64,000 nt of DNA from Rhizomicrobium sp. GTDB taxonomy: Bacteria; Pseudomonadota; Alphaproteobacteria; Micropepsales; Micropepsaceae. The stretch spans positions 4,068,756-4,132,755 of the forward strand of contig JBBCGJ010000001.1 of the NCBI GenBank assembly GCA_037200985.1, read 5' to 3'. The notes beneath the pieces were generated by a model. That model was not told the origin of the DNA and did no database searches. It was given only the letters and a program-made list of their open reading frames with translations. A program made the position numbers and the translations under genes. Below, one piece after another: positions 54,945 through 64,000 of this stretch. Each line of letters opens with the position of its first letter. Positions within the stretch are counted from its first letter, which is position 1.

Positions 54945-55811
54945 ATGGTCGGCGCCGCAGTCCTGCTCATGCCCTGGCAGTCGGGGGTGCTCGATCCGAA
55001 AGGCCCGGTCGGGGCCGCGGAGCGGCTGATCCTGTTCAACGCCACGGGCATCATGCTCGCCGTCATCGTACCGGTCATCGTGATGACCCTGATCTTCGCC
55101 TGGTGGTTCCGGGCCGGCAATCCGCGCGCCCAACGCCTGCCGAACTGGTCCTATTCCGGCCGCCTGGAGTTCATCGTCTGGTCGATCCCGGCCATGGTCG
55201 TCCTCTTCCTGGGCGGCATCGGCTGGATCGGCGCCCACGAATTGGATCCGCCGCGCCCGCTCGCTTCCACCGCCAAGCCCGTCGAAGTCGACGTCGTCTC
55301 GCTCGATTGGAAATGGCTGTTCATCTATCCCGAGCAGGGCGTCGCGAGCGTCAACCGCCTGGTCGTGCCGGTGGGCCGGCCCATCGCCTTCCGCCTGACC
55401 TCGGCCACGGTGATGAATTCGTTCTTCGTGCCCGAGCTCGGCAGCCAGATCTATCTGATGTCGGGCATGACCACGCGCCTGCACCTGCAGGCGGACAGGC
55501 CGGGCGTCTATCCCGGCCTGTCGGCGCAGTTCAGCGGCGACGGCTTCTCCGACATGCGGTTCGACGTGCTTGCCGAGAGCGAAGACGGTTTCGCCGCCTT
55601 CGTCGCCCGCGCCAAGGCGCAGGGCGGCCTGCTGGACGCCGCCGGCTATGCGCGCCTCGCTCTGCCGAGCCAGGCGGTCGCGCCCGCGACCTATGGCGCC
55701 GTCGCGCCCGGCCTGTTCGACGTCATCGCCGCCGGTCCGATGTCCGCCCCAACGCCGGCAATGGCGATGCCGGCGTCCTACCCCGACACCGCAACCGATC
55801 CGGGGAAGTAG
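54945..55811 (+). CDS. cyoA: Cytochrome o ubiquinol oxidase subunit II (CyoA)
   Basis: A 288-residue subunit of the bo-type quinol oxidase. VLDPKGPVG, two TM helices (about residues 27-55 and 70-95), the cupredoxin domain ([52 protein letters not shown]) are all present. As in other quinol oxidases the CuA-binding Cys pair is missing. Unlike E. coli CyoA there is no lipobox Cys: the residue aligned with it is Trp, and a TGA just upstream in frame rules out a longer N-terminus. GAGG precedes the ATG. Confidence 0.87.
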   Translation: MVGAAVLLMPWQSGVLDPKGPVGAAERLILFNATGIMLAVIVPVIVMTLIFAWWFRAGNPRAQRLPNWSYSGRLEFIVWSIPAMVVLFLGGIGWIGAHELDPPRPLASTAKPVEVDVVSLDWKWLFIYPEQGVASVNRLVVPVGRPIAFRLTSATVMNSFFVPELGSQIYLMSGMTTRLHLQADRPGVYPGLSAQFSGDGFSDMRFDVLAESEDGFAAFVARAKAQGGLLDAAGYARLALPSQAVAPATYGAVAPGLFDVIAAGPMSAPTPAMAMPASYPDTATDPGK

Positions 55812-55812
55812 C

Positions 55813-57780
55813 ATGCTCGGAAAATTGTCATGGGCGGCGCTTCCGCTGGATCAGCCCATCCCGCTGATCACCTCGATCGTGGTCATCGTCGTCATCGCCG
55901 GCGTCCTGGCACTCGTCGCCCTCAAGGGCTGGCTGCCCTATCTGTGGAAGGAATGGATCACCAGCGTCGATCACAAGCGCATCGGCGTGATGTATGTCGT
56001 TCTGGCCCTCGTCATGCTGCTGCGCGGCTTTTCCGACGCGATCCTGATGCGCTCGCAGCTCGCGCTCGCCGCCGGCGCGGATCGCGGCTACCTGCCGCCG
56101 GATCATTACGACCAGATCTTCTCGGCCCACGGCACCATCATGATCTTCTTCGTCGCGATGACCTTCGTCATCGGGCTGATGAACTTCGTCCTGCCGCTGC
56201 AGCTCGGCGTGCGCGACGTCGCTTTCCCGGTGCTCAATTCGGTCGCCTTCTGGCTGACCGCCAGCGGCGTGCTTCTGGTCAACGTGTCGCTGTTCGTCGG
56301 CGTCTTCGCCCGCACCGGCTGGCTCGCCTATCCGCCGCTGTCGGAGCTGCAATTCTCTCCCGATGTCGGGGTCGATTATTACCTGTGGTCGCTGCAGATT
56401 TCCGGCGTCGGCACGCTGCTCGCCGGCATCAATCTGTGCACCACCATCCTGAAACTGCGCGCGCCGGGCATGACCTATATGCGCATGCCGGTTTTCGCCT
56501 GGACGGCGCTGGCGTCCAACCTGCTGATCGTCGCCGCCTTCCCGATCCTTACCGCGACTTTCGCCATGCTGCTGCTGGATCGCTATCTGGGCTTCCACTT
56601 CTTCACCAACGACCTCGGCGGCAACGCCATGATGTACGTCAACCTGATCTGGGCCTGGGGCCATCCGGAGGTCTACATCCTCATCCTGCCGGCCTTCGGC
56701 ATCTTCTCCGAGGTGATCGCGACCTTCTCGGGCAAGCCCCTGTTCGGCTACCGCTCCATGGTGCTGGCGACCATGGCGATCTGCATCCTGTCCTTCCTGG
56801 TCTGGCTGCATCATTTCTTCACCATGGGCGCGGGCGCCGACGTCAACGCCTTCTTCGGGGTGATGACCATGATCATCGCCGTGCCGACCGGGGTGAAGGT
56901 CTTCAACTGGCTGTTCACCCTCTATGGCGGCCGCGTGCGGTTCAACGCGCCGATCTTCTGGTCGCTCGGCTTCATGGTGACTTTCGTGATCGGCGGCATG
57001 ACCGGCGTGCTGATGGCGATACCGCCGGTCGACTTCGTGCTGCACAACAGCCTCTTCCTGGTGGCGCATTTCCACAACGTGATCATCGGCGGCGTCCTGT
57101 TCGGCGTGATGGCCGGCTACACCTACTGGTTCCCCAAGGCCTTCGGCTTCACGCTGCATGAGGGGCTGGGCAAGGCCAGCTTCTGGTGCTGGTTCATCGG
57201 CTTCTATCTCGCCTTCATGCCGCTCTATGCGGTCGGCTTCATGGGCATGACGCGGCGCATGAGCCACTACGACAATCCCGCCTGGCAGCCCTGGCTGGTC
57301 GTCGCCGAGATCGGCGCCTTCGTGATCCTGCTCGGCATCCTCTTCACCGTCGCGCAGCTCGTGGTCAGCATCCGCACCCGCGCGCAGCGCCGCGACCTCA
57401 CCGGCGATCCCTGGGGCGGGCGGACGCTGGAATGGTCCACGACCTCGCCGCCGCCCGTCTACAATTTCGCCGTCCTGCCCGTCGTCACCGGCCTCGACGC
57501 CTTCTGGACCGCCAAGACCCGGGGCCCGCGCGCCGCCGCCGCGCCGGCCTATGAGGCGATCGAAATCCCGCGCAACACGCCGATCGGATTCTTCATCGCC
57601 TTCTTCGCCGTCGTGATGGGCTTCGCGCTCATCTGGCACATCTGGTGGATGGCGGTGCTGGGCCTCGTGGGCGTCTTCGCCGTCGTGCTCGCCCACGCCT
57701 GGACGCTCCGCACCGAAGACGAATTGTCGCCGCGCGACATCGCCCGGATCGAAGGCGCCCCGGCGGGAGAGATGGCATGA
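55813..57780 (+). CDS. cyoB: Cytochrome o ubiquinol oxidase subunit I (CyoB)
   Basis: A 655-residue haem-copper oxidase subunit. Haem and copper ligands are in place: His106 region SAHGTIM, WGHPEVY with the Tyr crosslinked to CuB His, WLHHFFTM and VAHFHNVI. The quinol-site residues of E. coli CyoB, Arg71, Asp75 and His98, are at the same positions here (RGFSDAI, PPDHYDQ). It reduces O2 to water using ubiquinol and pumps protons across the inner membrane. The start ATG 55813 lies directly after the cyoA TAG, and the next gene overlaps by ATGA. Confidence 0.93.
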   Translation: MLGKLSWAALPLDQPIPLITSIVVIVVIAGVLALVALKGWLPYLWKEWITSVDHKRIGVMYVVLALVMLLRGFSDAILMRSQLALAAGADRGYLPPDHYDQIFSAHGTIMIFFVAMTFVIGLMNFVLPLQLGVRDVAFPVLNSVAFWLTASGVLLVNVSLFVGVFARTGWLAYPPLSELQFSPDVGVDYYLWSLQISGVGTLLAGINLCTTILKLRAPGMTYMRMPVFAWTALASNLLIVAAFPILTATFAMLLLDRYLGFHFFTNDLGGNAMMYVNLIWAWGHPEVYILILPAFGIFSEVIATFSGKPLFGYRSMVLATMAICILSFLVWLHHFFTMGAGADVNAFFGVMTMIIAVPTGVKVFNWLFTLYGGRVRFNAPIFWSLGFMVTFVIGGMTGVLMAIPPVDFVLHNSLFLVAHFHNVIIGGVLFGVMAGYTYWFPKAFGFTLHEGLGKASFWCWFIGFYLAFMPLYAVGFMGMTRRMSHYDNPAWQPWLVVAEIGAFVILLGILFTVAQLVVSIRTRAQRRDLTGDPWGGRTLEWSTTSPPPVYNFAVLPVVTGLDAFWTAKTRGPRAAAAPAYEAIEIPRNTPIGFFIAFFAVVMGFALIWHIWWMAVLGLVGVFAVVLAHAWTLRTEDELSPRDIARIEGAPAGEMA

Positions 57781-58391
57781 GCCTCGCCGAAGCCTCCGCC
57801 TCGATCCCGCTGTCGGCCCGGGGCCCCGCGAGCAAACGGGTCACGGTCGGCTTCGGCTTCTGGCTGTTCCTGCTCAGCGACATCATCATGTTCTCCGCCT
57901 TCTTCGCGACCCATGCCGTGCTCGGCCGCGCGACGGCGGGCGGGCCGACGGGACCGCAGCTGTTCGATCGCGGCCATGCCTTCCTCGAAACCGCCTGCCT
58001 GCTGGCGTCGAGCTTCACCTGCGGGCTGGGCGCGATCTCGACCGAAGGGCGGCGGCTCGGCGGCCTCTATCTGTGGGGCGCCGTCACCTTCGTGCTGGGC
58101 GCGGCGTTTCTCTATCTCGAAGTGACGGAATTCGCCGCCATGGTCGCGCGCGGCGCCGGCCCCGACCGCAGCGCCTTCCTCTCGGCTTTCTTCGCCCTGG
58201 TCGGCGCCCACGGCCTGCACGTCACCCTCGGCCTTGTCTGGCTGGTGGTCATGCTCGTCCAGGCGGGGACCATCGGCTTCCGTCCCTTCGTGGTGCGGCG
58301 GCTGCTGTGCTTCAGCCTGTTCTGGCATGCGCTGGACATCGTGTGGATCGCGCTCTTCACCACCGTCTATCTGATCGGAGGCCTGTCGTGA
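57777..58391 (+). CDS. cyoC: Cytochrome o ubiquinol oxidase subunit III (CyoC)
   Basis: A 204-residue membrane protein with five hydrophobic helices. [24 protein letters not shown], the conserved Glu in [12 protein letters not shown] and [19 protein letters not shown], and [20 protein letters not shown] match CyoC/COX3. It stabilises subunit I and aids proton delivery. The ATG overlaps the cyoB stop (ATGA), and the cyoD GTG overlaps its own stop, so the set is translated together. Confidence 0.92.
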   Translation: MSLAEASASIPLSARGPASKRVTVGFGFWLFLLSDIIMFSAFFATHAVLGRATAGGPTGPQLFDRGHAFLETACLLASSFTCGLGAISTEGRRLGGLYLWGAVTFVLGAAFLYLEVTEFAAMVARGAGPDRSAFLSAFFALVGAHGLHVTLGLVWLVVMLVQAGTIGFRPFVVRRLLCFSLFWHALDIVWIALFTTVYLIGGLS

Positions 58392-58771
58392 CCGACGCAT
58401 CGTTCGAACGCCCCGACCGCGCGCCCGGCGCGACGGAAGGCGAGGAGCCGCGCGCCGCCCTGAGCGGCTATGTGACGGGCCTCGCCTTCGCGCTGCTGCT
58501 CACCCTCGCCTCGTTCTGGGCGGCGGGAACGCATCTGATCTACGGCCCGGGCGTGCCCGTTCTGCTCGCCGTACTCGCCATCGCGCAGATGGGCGTGCAT
58601 CTGGTCTTCTTCCTGCACATCTCCAGCGCGCCGGACCACACCAACAACATCCTGGCGCTGGCCTTCGGCATCCTGATCGTGGCGCTGGTGGTGATCGGCT
58701 CCCTGTGGATCATGGCGAACCTGAACGCGAACATGCTCCCGATGGATAAGCTGATGCAGATGCAGCGCTAG
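58388..58771 (+). CDS. cyoD: Cytochrome o ubiquinol oxidase subunit IV (CyoD)
   Basis: A 127-residue small subunit with three helices (about residues 28-46, 53-75 and 87-110), containing GYVTGLAFALLLTL, VLAIAQMGVHLVFFLHI and ALAFGILIVALVVIGSLWIM, the CyoD pattern. It aids assembly of subunit I. The start is GTG 58388. No cyoE (haem o synthase) gene follows in the window, so it must be elsewhere. Confidence 0.9.
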   Translation: MTDASFERPDRAPGATEGEEPRAALSGYVTGLAFALLLTLASFWAAGTHLIYGPGVPVLLAVLAIAQMGVHLVFFLHISSAPDHTNNILALAFGILIVALVVIGSLWIMANLNANMLPMDKLMQMQR

Positions 58772-58848
58772 CGCCGTTCGCGCAATTTCGAACGAAGCGC
58801 GCCGCAAAGCGTCTATCGTACCCGGCGTCTCCTCCGCACGGTGCCGCG

Positions 58849-59991
58849 ATGGCTGGTCCCTTCTCCGGAATTCTCGTCGTCGATCTCACGCATGTGCTGA
58901 ACGGGCCGTTCGGCACGTCGATGCTGTGCGATCTGGGCGCGCGCGTCATCAAGATCGAGCCGCCGGAGCATGGCGACGACACCCGCGCCTACGGCCCGTT
59001 CGTCGACGGCAAGTCGCTCTACTTCAATTTCGTGAACCGCGGCAAGGAAAGCATCGTCCTGAACCTGAAGCACGACGCCGACAAGGCGGTGCTGCTTCGC
59101 ATGGTGCGCAAGGCCGACGTGCTGGCCGAGAATTTCCGCCCCGGCACGATGCAGCGCCTCGGCCTCTCCTATGAGACGCTCAAGGCGATCAATCCGCGCC
59201 TGATCTATGCCTCGTCCTCCGGCTTCGGCCAGACCGGGCCTTACGCCGCCTATCCGGCCTATGACACGATCGTGCAGGCGATGAGCGGTCTGATGAGCAT
59301 GACCGGCTTTCCCGACGGCCCGCCCACCCGCGTCGGCACCTCGATCTCCGATATCGCTGGCGGCGTCTTCCTGTTCGCAGGCATCGCCAGCGCGCTCTAC
59401 GCCCGCGAGAAGACCGGCCGGGGCGCGCATGTCGATGTCGCGATGTTCGACAGCACGCTCGCCTTTCTCGAACACGGCCTGATGGAATATTCGGCGACCG
59501 GCAAGCCGCTCGGCCGCATCGGCAATCGCCATCCCTTCATCGCGCCGTTCGACACCTTTGCCGCGCAGGACACGCAATTCGTGATCTGCTGCGGCAACGA
59601 CCTCCTGTTCGAGCGGCTGTGCGCCGCGCTCGGCCATCCCGAACTGTCGAGCGACAGCCGGTTCGGATCGAACGCTGATCGCATCGCCAACAACGACGCG
59701 CTCAAGGCCGCGCTGGAAGCGGCGCTGGCGCGCCGGCCCGCCGCCTATTGGCTGAAGCTGCTCCACGAAGCGGGCATTCCGGTCGCGCCGATCCTGAACG
59801 TGACGGAGGCCGCCGAGCACCCGCAGACCAAGGCGCGCAACATGCTGATCGAGGCGGGCGGGATGCGCATGACCGGCAATCCGCTGAAGATCGGCGGCTA
59901 CGACGATCCGTCCCTACGCGACGGTGCGCCGTCGCTGGACCAGAACGGCGCTGCGCTGCGCCGCGAATTCGCGCCGCCGTCGAACGACTAG
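58849..59991 (+). CDS. CaiB/BaiF-type CoA-transferase (YfdE/UctC-like)
   Basis: A 380-residue family III CoA-transferase. MAGPFSGILVVDLTHVLNGPFGTSMLCDLGARVIKIEPP is the family N-terminus, and the catalytic Asp lies in VGTSISDIAGG (Asp168). Placed directly before the formyl-CoA transferase and oxalyl-CoA decarboxylase genes, it may be the acetyl-CoA:oxalate CoA-transferase (YfdE/UctC), as in the E. coli yfd cluster; that substrate is inferred from the neighbourhood, not from a unique motif. Start ATG 58849. Confidence 0.82.
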   Translation: MAGPFSGILVVDLTHVLNGPFGTSMLCDLGARVIKIEPPEHGDDTRAYGPFVDGKSLYFNFVNRGKESIVLNLKHDADKAVLLRMVRKADVLAENFRPGTMQRLGLSYETLKAINPRLIYASSSGFGQTGPYAAYPAYDTIVQAMSGLMSMTGFPDGPPTRVGTSISDIAGGVFLFAGIASALYAREKTGRGAHVDVAMFDSTLAFLEHGLMEYSATGKPLGRIGNRHPFIAPFDTFAAQDTQFVICCGNDLLFERLCAALGHPELSSDSRFGSNADRIANNDALKAALEAALARRPAAYWLKLLHEAGIPVAPILNVTEAAEHPQTKARNMLIEAGGMRMTGNPLKIGGYDDPSLRDGAPSLDQNGAALRREFAPPSND

Positions 59992-60013
59992 AGCCGCCTC
60001 AATCTCTCGAAGA

Positions 60014-60043
60014 CCGTCATTGCCCGGCTCGTCTGGGCAATCC
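60014..60043. repeat. REP-like palindrome (GTCATTGCCCGG type), copy 1
   Basis: CCGTCATTGCCCGGCTCGTC followed by TGGGCAATCCG. The arms ATTGCCC (60019-60025) and GGGCAAT (60035-60041) form a hairpin. The same core recurs at 63298-63329. Extragenic palindromes of this type are common in alphaproteobacteria. Confidence 0.75.
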
Positions 60044-60082
60044 GTTTGGTCGCCGGAAACGTCTGCGAAAACCGCTATTTCA

Positions 60083-60096
60083 TTGATCCAAATCAA
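60083..60096. promoter_or_regulatory. FNR/FixK-type box upstream of frc
   Basis: TTGAT-CCAA-ATCAA is a perfect match to the consensus TTGAT-N4-ATCAA of the Crp/Fnr-family oxygen regulators FNR, Anr and FixK. It lies about 133 bp before the frc ATG in an AT-richer stretch. If it acts as a class II site at -41.5, transcription would start near 60131. No fnr/fixK gene lies in the window. Confidence 0.65.
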
Positions 60097-60228
60097 CCGC
60101 GCGCGAAAAGGGTTTCCGCGCGCCGCCCGGTTGGCAGCACGCGCGTATCAATCGCCGCAAATCGGTGCAAGCGCCTTCGCCCTCGCCCCCGCATGATCCG
60201 CGCACAACGGCACTCGGAGACCCCGCCC

Positions 60229-61479
60229 ATGAGCCTGCCCCTCGAAGGAATCAAGATCATCGACTTCACCGGCGTCCAGGCCGGTCCCGCCTGCACGCAA
60301 TTGCTCGCCTGGTTCGGCGCCGACGTGCTGAAGGTCGAGCGGCCCGGCACCGGCGACGTCACGCGTCGCCAGCTGCGCGACCTTCCCGGTCTCGATGCGC
60401 TCTACTTCACCATGCTCAACAGCAACAAGCGCTCGCTGGAGCTCGACACCAAGACGCCGGAAGGCAAGAAGATCATGGAGGAGCTGATCCGCGGCGCCGA
60501 CGTGCTGGTGGAGAATTTCGCGCCCGGCGCGCTCGACCGCATGGGTTTCACCTGGGAGCACATCCAGGAGCTCAATCCGAAGATCATCTTCGGCTCGGTC
60601 AAGGGCTTCAACGAGGAATCGCCCTACAAGGACATCAAGGTCTACGAGAACGTCGCGCAATGCGCCGGCGGCGCGGCTTCGACGACGGGATTCTGGGACG
60701 GCCCGCCCACCATCAGCGCCGCGGCGCTCGGCGATTCCAACACCGGCATGCATCTGGCCATCGGCATCCTCACCGCCCTGATCGGCCGCGAGAAGGCCGG
60801 CAGGGGCCAGAAGGTTTCGGTGTCGATGCAGGACGCAGTGCTCAATCTCTGCCGCGTCAAGCTGCGCGACCAGGAGCGTCTCGAGCATGTCGGCTATCTC
60901 GAGGAATATCCGCAATACCCGAACGGCAAGTTCGGCGACGCGGTGCCGCGCGGCGGCAATGCGGGCGGCGGCGGCCAGCCGGGCTGGGTGCTCAAATGCA
61001 AGGGCTGGCAGACCGATCCCAACGCCTACATCTATTTCACCATCCAGGAGCAGAACTGGCCGAAGACCTGCGAAGCCATCGGCAAGCCGCAATGGACCGA
61101 CGATCCCGCCTATGCGACGGCCAAGGCCCGCCAGCCGCACATCTTCGACATCTTCGCCGAGATCGAGAAATTCCTCGCCGACAAGACCAAGTTCGAAGCC
61201 GTGGAGTATTTGAGCAAGTTCGAAATCCCCTGCGCGCCCGTCCTGTCGATGAAGGAGATCGCCTACGATCCGGCGCTGCGCGCCAGCGGCACGATCGTCG
61301 AGGTCGAGCAGGAAAAGCGCGGCAAGTACCTAACCGTCGGCAGCCCGATCAAATTCTCCGACTTCGCGCCCAAGATCACCGGCGCTCCGCTGCTCGGCGA
61401 GCACACCGATGCGGTGCTGCAGAGTCTCGGCTACGACGCCGCCAAGATCGCCAAGCTGCGCGCCGACAAGGTCGTCTGA
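60229..61479 (+). CDS. frc: Formyl-CoA:oxalate CoA-transferase
   Basis: A 416-residue enzyme that transfers CoA from formyl-CoA to oxalate. Catalytic Asp169 lies in ALGDSNTG at the position known from Oxalobacter and E. coli Frc, Gln17 is in VQAGP, and the glycine loop [12 protein letters not shown] (about 255-266) is present. The length equals that of characterised Frc. It works with the decarboxylase downstream to turn oxalate into formate and CO2. The start ATG 60229 has GGAG upstream. The FNR-type box lies in front. Confidence 0.95.
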   Translation: MSLPLEGIKIIDFTGVQAGPACTQLLAWFGADVLKVERPGTGDVTRRQLRDLPGLDALYFTMLNSNKRSLELDTKTPEGKKIMEELIRGADVLVENFAPGALDRMGFTWEHIQELNPKIIFGSVKGFNEESPYKDIKVYENVAQCAGGAASTTGFWDGPPTISAAALGDSNTGMHLAIGILTALIGREKAGRGQKVSVSMQDAVLNLCRVKLRDQERLEHVGYLEEYPQYPNGKFGDAVPRGGNAGGGGQPGWVLKCKGWQTDPNAYIYFTIQEQNWPKTCEAIGKPQWTDDPAYATAKARQPHIFDIFAEIEKFLADKTKFEAVEYLSKFEIPCAPVLSMKEIAYDPALRASGTIVEVEQEKRGKYLTVGSPIKFSDFAPKITGAPLLGEHTDAVLQSLGYDAAKIAKLRADKVV

Positions 61480-61517
61480 CCGGGCTTCGCACATTTCAAG
61501 ATGAAGGGATTTGCGCC

Positions 61518-63236
61518 ATGACCGAGACGGCGGACGTTCAAACGCTGACCGACGGCTTCCACCTCATCGTGGATGCCCTCAAGCTCAACGGCCTCGACAC
61601 GATCTACGGGGTCCCCGGCATCCCGGTGACCGACCTCGCGCGCCTGGCGCAGGCGGAAGGGATCCGCGTCATCAGCTTCCGGCACGAGCAATCGGCCGGC
61701 AACGCCGCCGCGATCGCCGGCTATCTCACGCAGAAGCCGGGCATCTGCCTCACCGTCTCCGCGCCGGGCTTCCTCAACGGCCTGGTCTCGCTCGCCGCCG
61801 CGACGACCAACGGCTTTCCGATGATCCAGATCAGCGGCTCCAGCGACCGCGCGATCATCGACCTGCAGCAGGGCGATTACGAAGAGCTCGACCAGATGAA
61901 CGCCGCCAAGCCCTTCGCCAAGGCGTCGTACCGGATCAACCGCCCGGAGGATATCGGCATCGGCCTGGCGCGCGCGATCCGCGCCGCGGTGTCGGGCCGG
62001 CCGGGCGGCGTCTATCTCGATCTTCCGGCCAATGTGCTCGCCGCCACGATGGACGCCGAAGCGGGCGCGAAGTCGTTGGTGAAGGTCGTCGACGCCGCGC
62101 CGCGCCAGATCCCCGATACGGAATCGGTTACACGCGCCCTGAGCCTGCTCGCCGGCGCGCAGCGCCCGCTCACCATCCTGGGCAAGGGCGCCGCCTATTC
62201 GCGCGCGGAAGACGACATCCGCGCCTTCATCGAAAAGACCGGCATCCCGTTCCTGCCCATGTCGATGGCAAAGGGCCTTCTGCCCGACGATCATCCGCTC
62301 TGCGCCGCCGCCGCCCGCTCCCTCGCGCTCAAGGAGGCCGATGTGGTGATGCTGGTCGGCGCGCGGCTCAACTGGCTGCTCGGCCACGGCAAGAGCCCGC
62401 AATGGTCGCCGGCCGCGCAATTCGTGCAGCTCGATATCCTGCCGACCGAGATCGACAGCAACCGCGCCGTCGCGGCGCCGGTGGTCGGCGACATCGGCTC
62501 GTCGATCGCGGCGCTGCTGGCGGGCCTCGCGCAGACGCCGATGCCGCGCCGCCCCGCCTGGCTCGACGCGCTCGGCGGCCAGAAGGACAAGAACGCCAAG
62601 CACATGGCGGCGCGCTTGGCCGCGAAGCCGAGCCCGATGGATTTCTACAGCGCGCTCGGCGCCGTCCGCGGCGTGCTCGCGGCGCGGACCGACGTCTATC
62701 TCGTCAACGAAGGCGCCAACACGCTCGACATCACCCGCAACGTCATCGACATGTCGGTGCCGCGCATGCGGCTGGACACCGGCACCTGGGGCGTCATGGG
62801 CGTCGGCATGGGCTACGCCGTCGGCGCAGCCGTCACCGGCGGCCGCCAAGTCGTCGCCATCGAGGGCGACAGCGCCTTCGGCTTCAGCGGCATGGAGATC
62901 GAAACCATCTGCCGCTACAAGCTTCCGGTCGTCGTCGTGATCTTCAACAATGGCGGCATCTATCGCGGCGACGGCGTCAACCCGACCGGCGGCAGCGATC
63001 CGTCCCCGACCGTGCTGATGCGCAAGGCGCGCTACGAGCTGCTCTGCGAGGCCTTCGGCGGCGCCGGCTATCACGCCGCCGATCCCGAAAGCCTGATCAA
63101 GGCGCTGACCGAGGCGCTGGCCTCGAACGCGCCGGCGCTGATCAATGTCGAGATCGACCCCAAGGCCGGGACCGAGAGCGGCCATATCGGCAACCTCAAC
63201 CCCCACAGCGCCGTCTCGCCCAAGCCGGCCGAGTGA
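61518..63236 (+). CDS. oxc: Oxalyl-CoA decarboxylase
   Basis: A 572-residue thiamine-diphosphate enzyme of normal length. The N-terminal catalytic Glu57 is in SFRHEQSAG, and the ThDP/Mg site runs GDSAFGFSGMEIETICRYK and ends in FNNGGIYRGD. It decarboxylates oxalyl-CoA to formyl-CoA, consuming a proton per turnover. It follows frc by 38 bp with AAGGGA before the ATG, forming a two-gene unit. No oxalate transporter is next to it in the window. Confidence 0.95.
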   Translation: MTETADVQTLTDGFHLIVDALKLNGLDTIYGVPGIPVTDLARLAQAEGIRVISFRHEQSAGNAAAIAGYLTQKPGICLTVSAPGFLNGLVSLAAATTNGFPMIQISGSSDRAIIDLQQGDYEELDQMNAAKPFAKASYRINRPEDIGIGLARAIRAAVSGRPGGVYLDLPANVLAATMDAEAGAKSLVKVVDAAPRQIPDTESVTRALSLLAGAQRPLTILGKGAAYSRAEDDIRAFIEKTGIPFLPMSMAKGLLPDDHPLCAAAARSLALKEADVVMLVGARLNWLLGHGKSPQWSPAAQFVQLDILPTEIDSNRAVAAPVVGDIGSSIAALLAGLAQTPMPRRPAWLDALGGQKDKNAKHMAARLAAKPSPMDFYSALGAVRGVLAARTDVYLVNEGANTLDITRNVIDMSVPRMRLDTGTWGVMGVGMGYAVGAAVTGGRQVVAIEGDSAFGFSGMEIETICRYKLPVVVVIFNNGGIYRGDGVNPTGGSDPSPTVLMRKARYELLCEAFGGAGYHAADPESLIKALTEALASNAPALINVEIDPKAGTESGHIGNLNPHSAVSPKPAE

Positions 63237-63289
63237 CGGCGGGCGGAAGAGGGCATCTGACTGCGGTTGGGTCGCCCGGATCTGAGTAT

Positions 63290-63389
63290 AAGAAAAGGTC
63301 GTCATTGCCCGGCTTGTCCGGGCAACCCATTTTTCTTGCGGCCAAATTGGGTCGCCCGCATGAAGCGGGCGATGACGACGTCTTTTCTT
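63290..63389. repeat. Composite REP-like inverted repeat, copy 2
   Basis: Two hairpins in mirror order: GTCATTGCCCGGCTTGTCCG with GGCAA (63301-63325) and GTCGCCCGC-N-GCGGGCGATGAC (about 63350-63376). Outer arms GTCGTCAT and ATGACGAC and flanking AAGAAAAG/CTTTTCTT make the whole element a large inverted repeat. It shares its core with the element at 60014 and lies between the convergent oxc and AraC genes, where it may also act as terminator. Confidence 0.72.
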
Positions 63390-63434
63390 GATCCGGCAAA
63401 ATTTCGAGATCGACAAGATCGACGGGACAGCCCG

Positions 63435-64000
63435 TCAAGCCGCGTTCCGGAATTGCCGTGGCGTCGTTCCGACGATGCGGCGGAAATGCTTGGTCAGATG
63501 GCTCTGGTCGCCGAAGCCGACGCTCGGCGCGATCTCCGCGATCGGAAGCTTGCTTTTGGCCAGCAGCTCCTTGGCCATGTCGACGCGCCGCCGCACGATG
63601 TACTGGTGCGAGGCCATGCCCACCGAGGTGTGGAACGCCCGGCAGAAATGCGCGTAGCTGACGCCGGCGACCGCCGCCAGGTCGGAGAGCGTGATCTCGT
63701 TCACCAGGTTCGACTCGATATAGTCCTTGACCATGCGCAGCCGCTTGGGCGTCAGCCCGCCGCGCCGCACCGCCGAAGGCGCGCTCGCCTGCGCCCGCGC
63801 CGCGCGGATCGCGATCTCGCAGCACAGGCTCTCGACATAGAGCTTTCCCATGAGGCCCGGATTGTCGAGCTCGTTCTGCAGCTCGCGCATGCGCCCGGCG
63901 ATCGCGCCGTCGCCGATGTCGTGGCGGTAGGAGAATTCGAGCGTCCCCGGCAATTTCTCGTCGTCGATCATCTCGTCGATCATGCCGGTGTCGAGCAGCA
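63435..64000 (-). CDS. AraC-family regulator, N-terminus outside window
   Basis: The C-terminal part of an AraC protein; the frame stays open to the window edge, so the true start lies beyond 64000. The visible 188 residues hold two HTH units (LSDLAAVAGVSYAHFCRAFHTSVGMASHQYIVRRRV and IAEIAPSVGFGDQSHLTKHFRR) and part of the upstream sensor region. It is convergent with oxc, 198 bp away. It may control the oxalate genes, but convergent position gives little support. Confidence 0.83.
   Translation of the reverse strand, partial: LLDTGMIDEMIDDEKLPGTLEFSYRHDIGDGAIAGRMRELQNELDNPGLMGKLYVESLCCEIAIRAARAQASAPSAVRRGGLTPKRLRMVKDYIESNLVNEITLSDLAAVAGVSYAHFCRAFHTSVGMASHQYIVRRRVDMAKELLAKSKLPIAEIAPSVGFGDQSHLTKHFRRIVGTTPRQFRNAA

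Noticed and set aside
55828..57696. A 622-codon minus-strand open frame opposite cyoB
   Set aside because: Composition is Asp/His/Gly-rich antisense of a highly conserved oxidase gene.

Overview
The window is a GC-rich bacterial chromosome segment with dense coding on both strands and short intergenic gaps. The gene content points to an alphaproteobacterium: an HWE/HisKA_2-type histidine kinase, XapX (DUF1427) proteins, a TolA-annotated coiled-coil protein, a cyo-type quinol oxidase and REP-like palindromes of the GTCATTGCCCGG type. A soil lineage such as Micropepsaceae/Rhizomicrobium is possible, but this is only an impression. No rRNA, tRNA, IS element, phage or CRISPR array was recognised.

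Region 1 (1-8.1 kb): the tail of an S9 peptidase, a coiled-coil protein, a heavy-metal RND efflux set (His-rich periplasmic peptide, adaptor, HME-RND pump, no outer-membrane factor), then a lipid-kinase-like protein and a metallophosphoesterase. Region 2 (8.1-11.6 kb): small stress or envelope genes, namely membrane proteins, DUF6496, a retropepsin-like protein and a hemerythrin. Region 3 (11.6-21.8 kb): an AraC regulator divergent from a very large wHTH-STAND ATPase-TPR regulator, followed by a co-directional run of two SDRs, an alpha/beta hydrolase, a quinone-oxidoreductase-like protein, a SnoaL-like protein, EgtD (ergothioneine pathway) and a membrane-anchored esterase.

Region 4 (21.9-36.8 kb) is an adhesion island. 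A TetR regulator is divergent from a roughly 2,900-residue trimeric autotransporter adhesin, followed after an AT-rich regulatory gap by a minimal chaperone-usher pilus cluster (pilin, chaperone, usher, tip adhesin). Region 5 (36.8-45.3 kb, all minus strand) holds hydrolases and regulators: dienelactone hydrolase, a metallo-beta-lactamase-fold/DUF6130 fusion, two paralogous chloroperoxidase-like hydrolases (one with a Tat signal), AraC, LysR, AraC, two XapX proteins, an epoxide-hydrolase-like enzyme and an orphan histidine kinase.

Region 6 (45.6-64 kb) starts with a second wHTH-STAND-TPR regulator next to a TonB-dependent receptor. A YdeP-like molybdopterin oxidoreductase follows, lying between two paralogous AraC regulators. 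Then comes a cyoABCD quinol oxidase operon directly behind the second regulator, and finally an oxalate-catabolic set (YfdE-like CoA-transferase, Frc, Oxc) with a perfect FNR/FixK-type box in front of frc and REP-like palindromes on both sides. The co-location of ydeP-, yfdE-, frc- and oxc-like genes parallels the EvgA acid-resistance regulon of E. coli. This is the most suggestive systems-level pattern in the window, together with the adhesion island.
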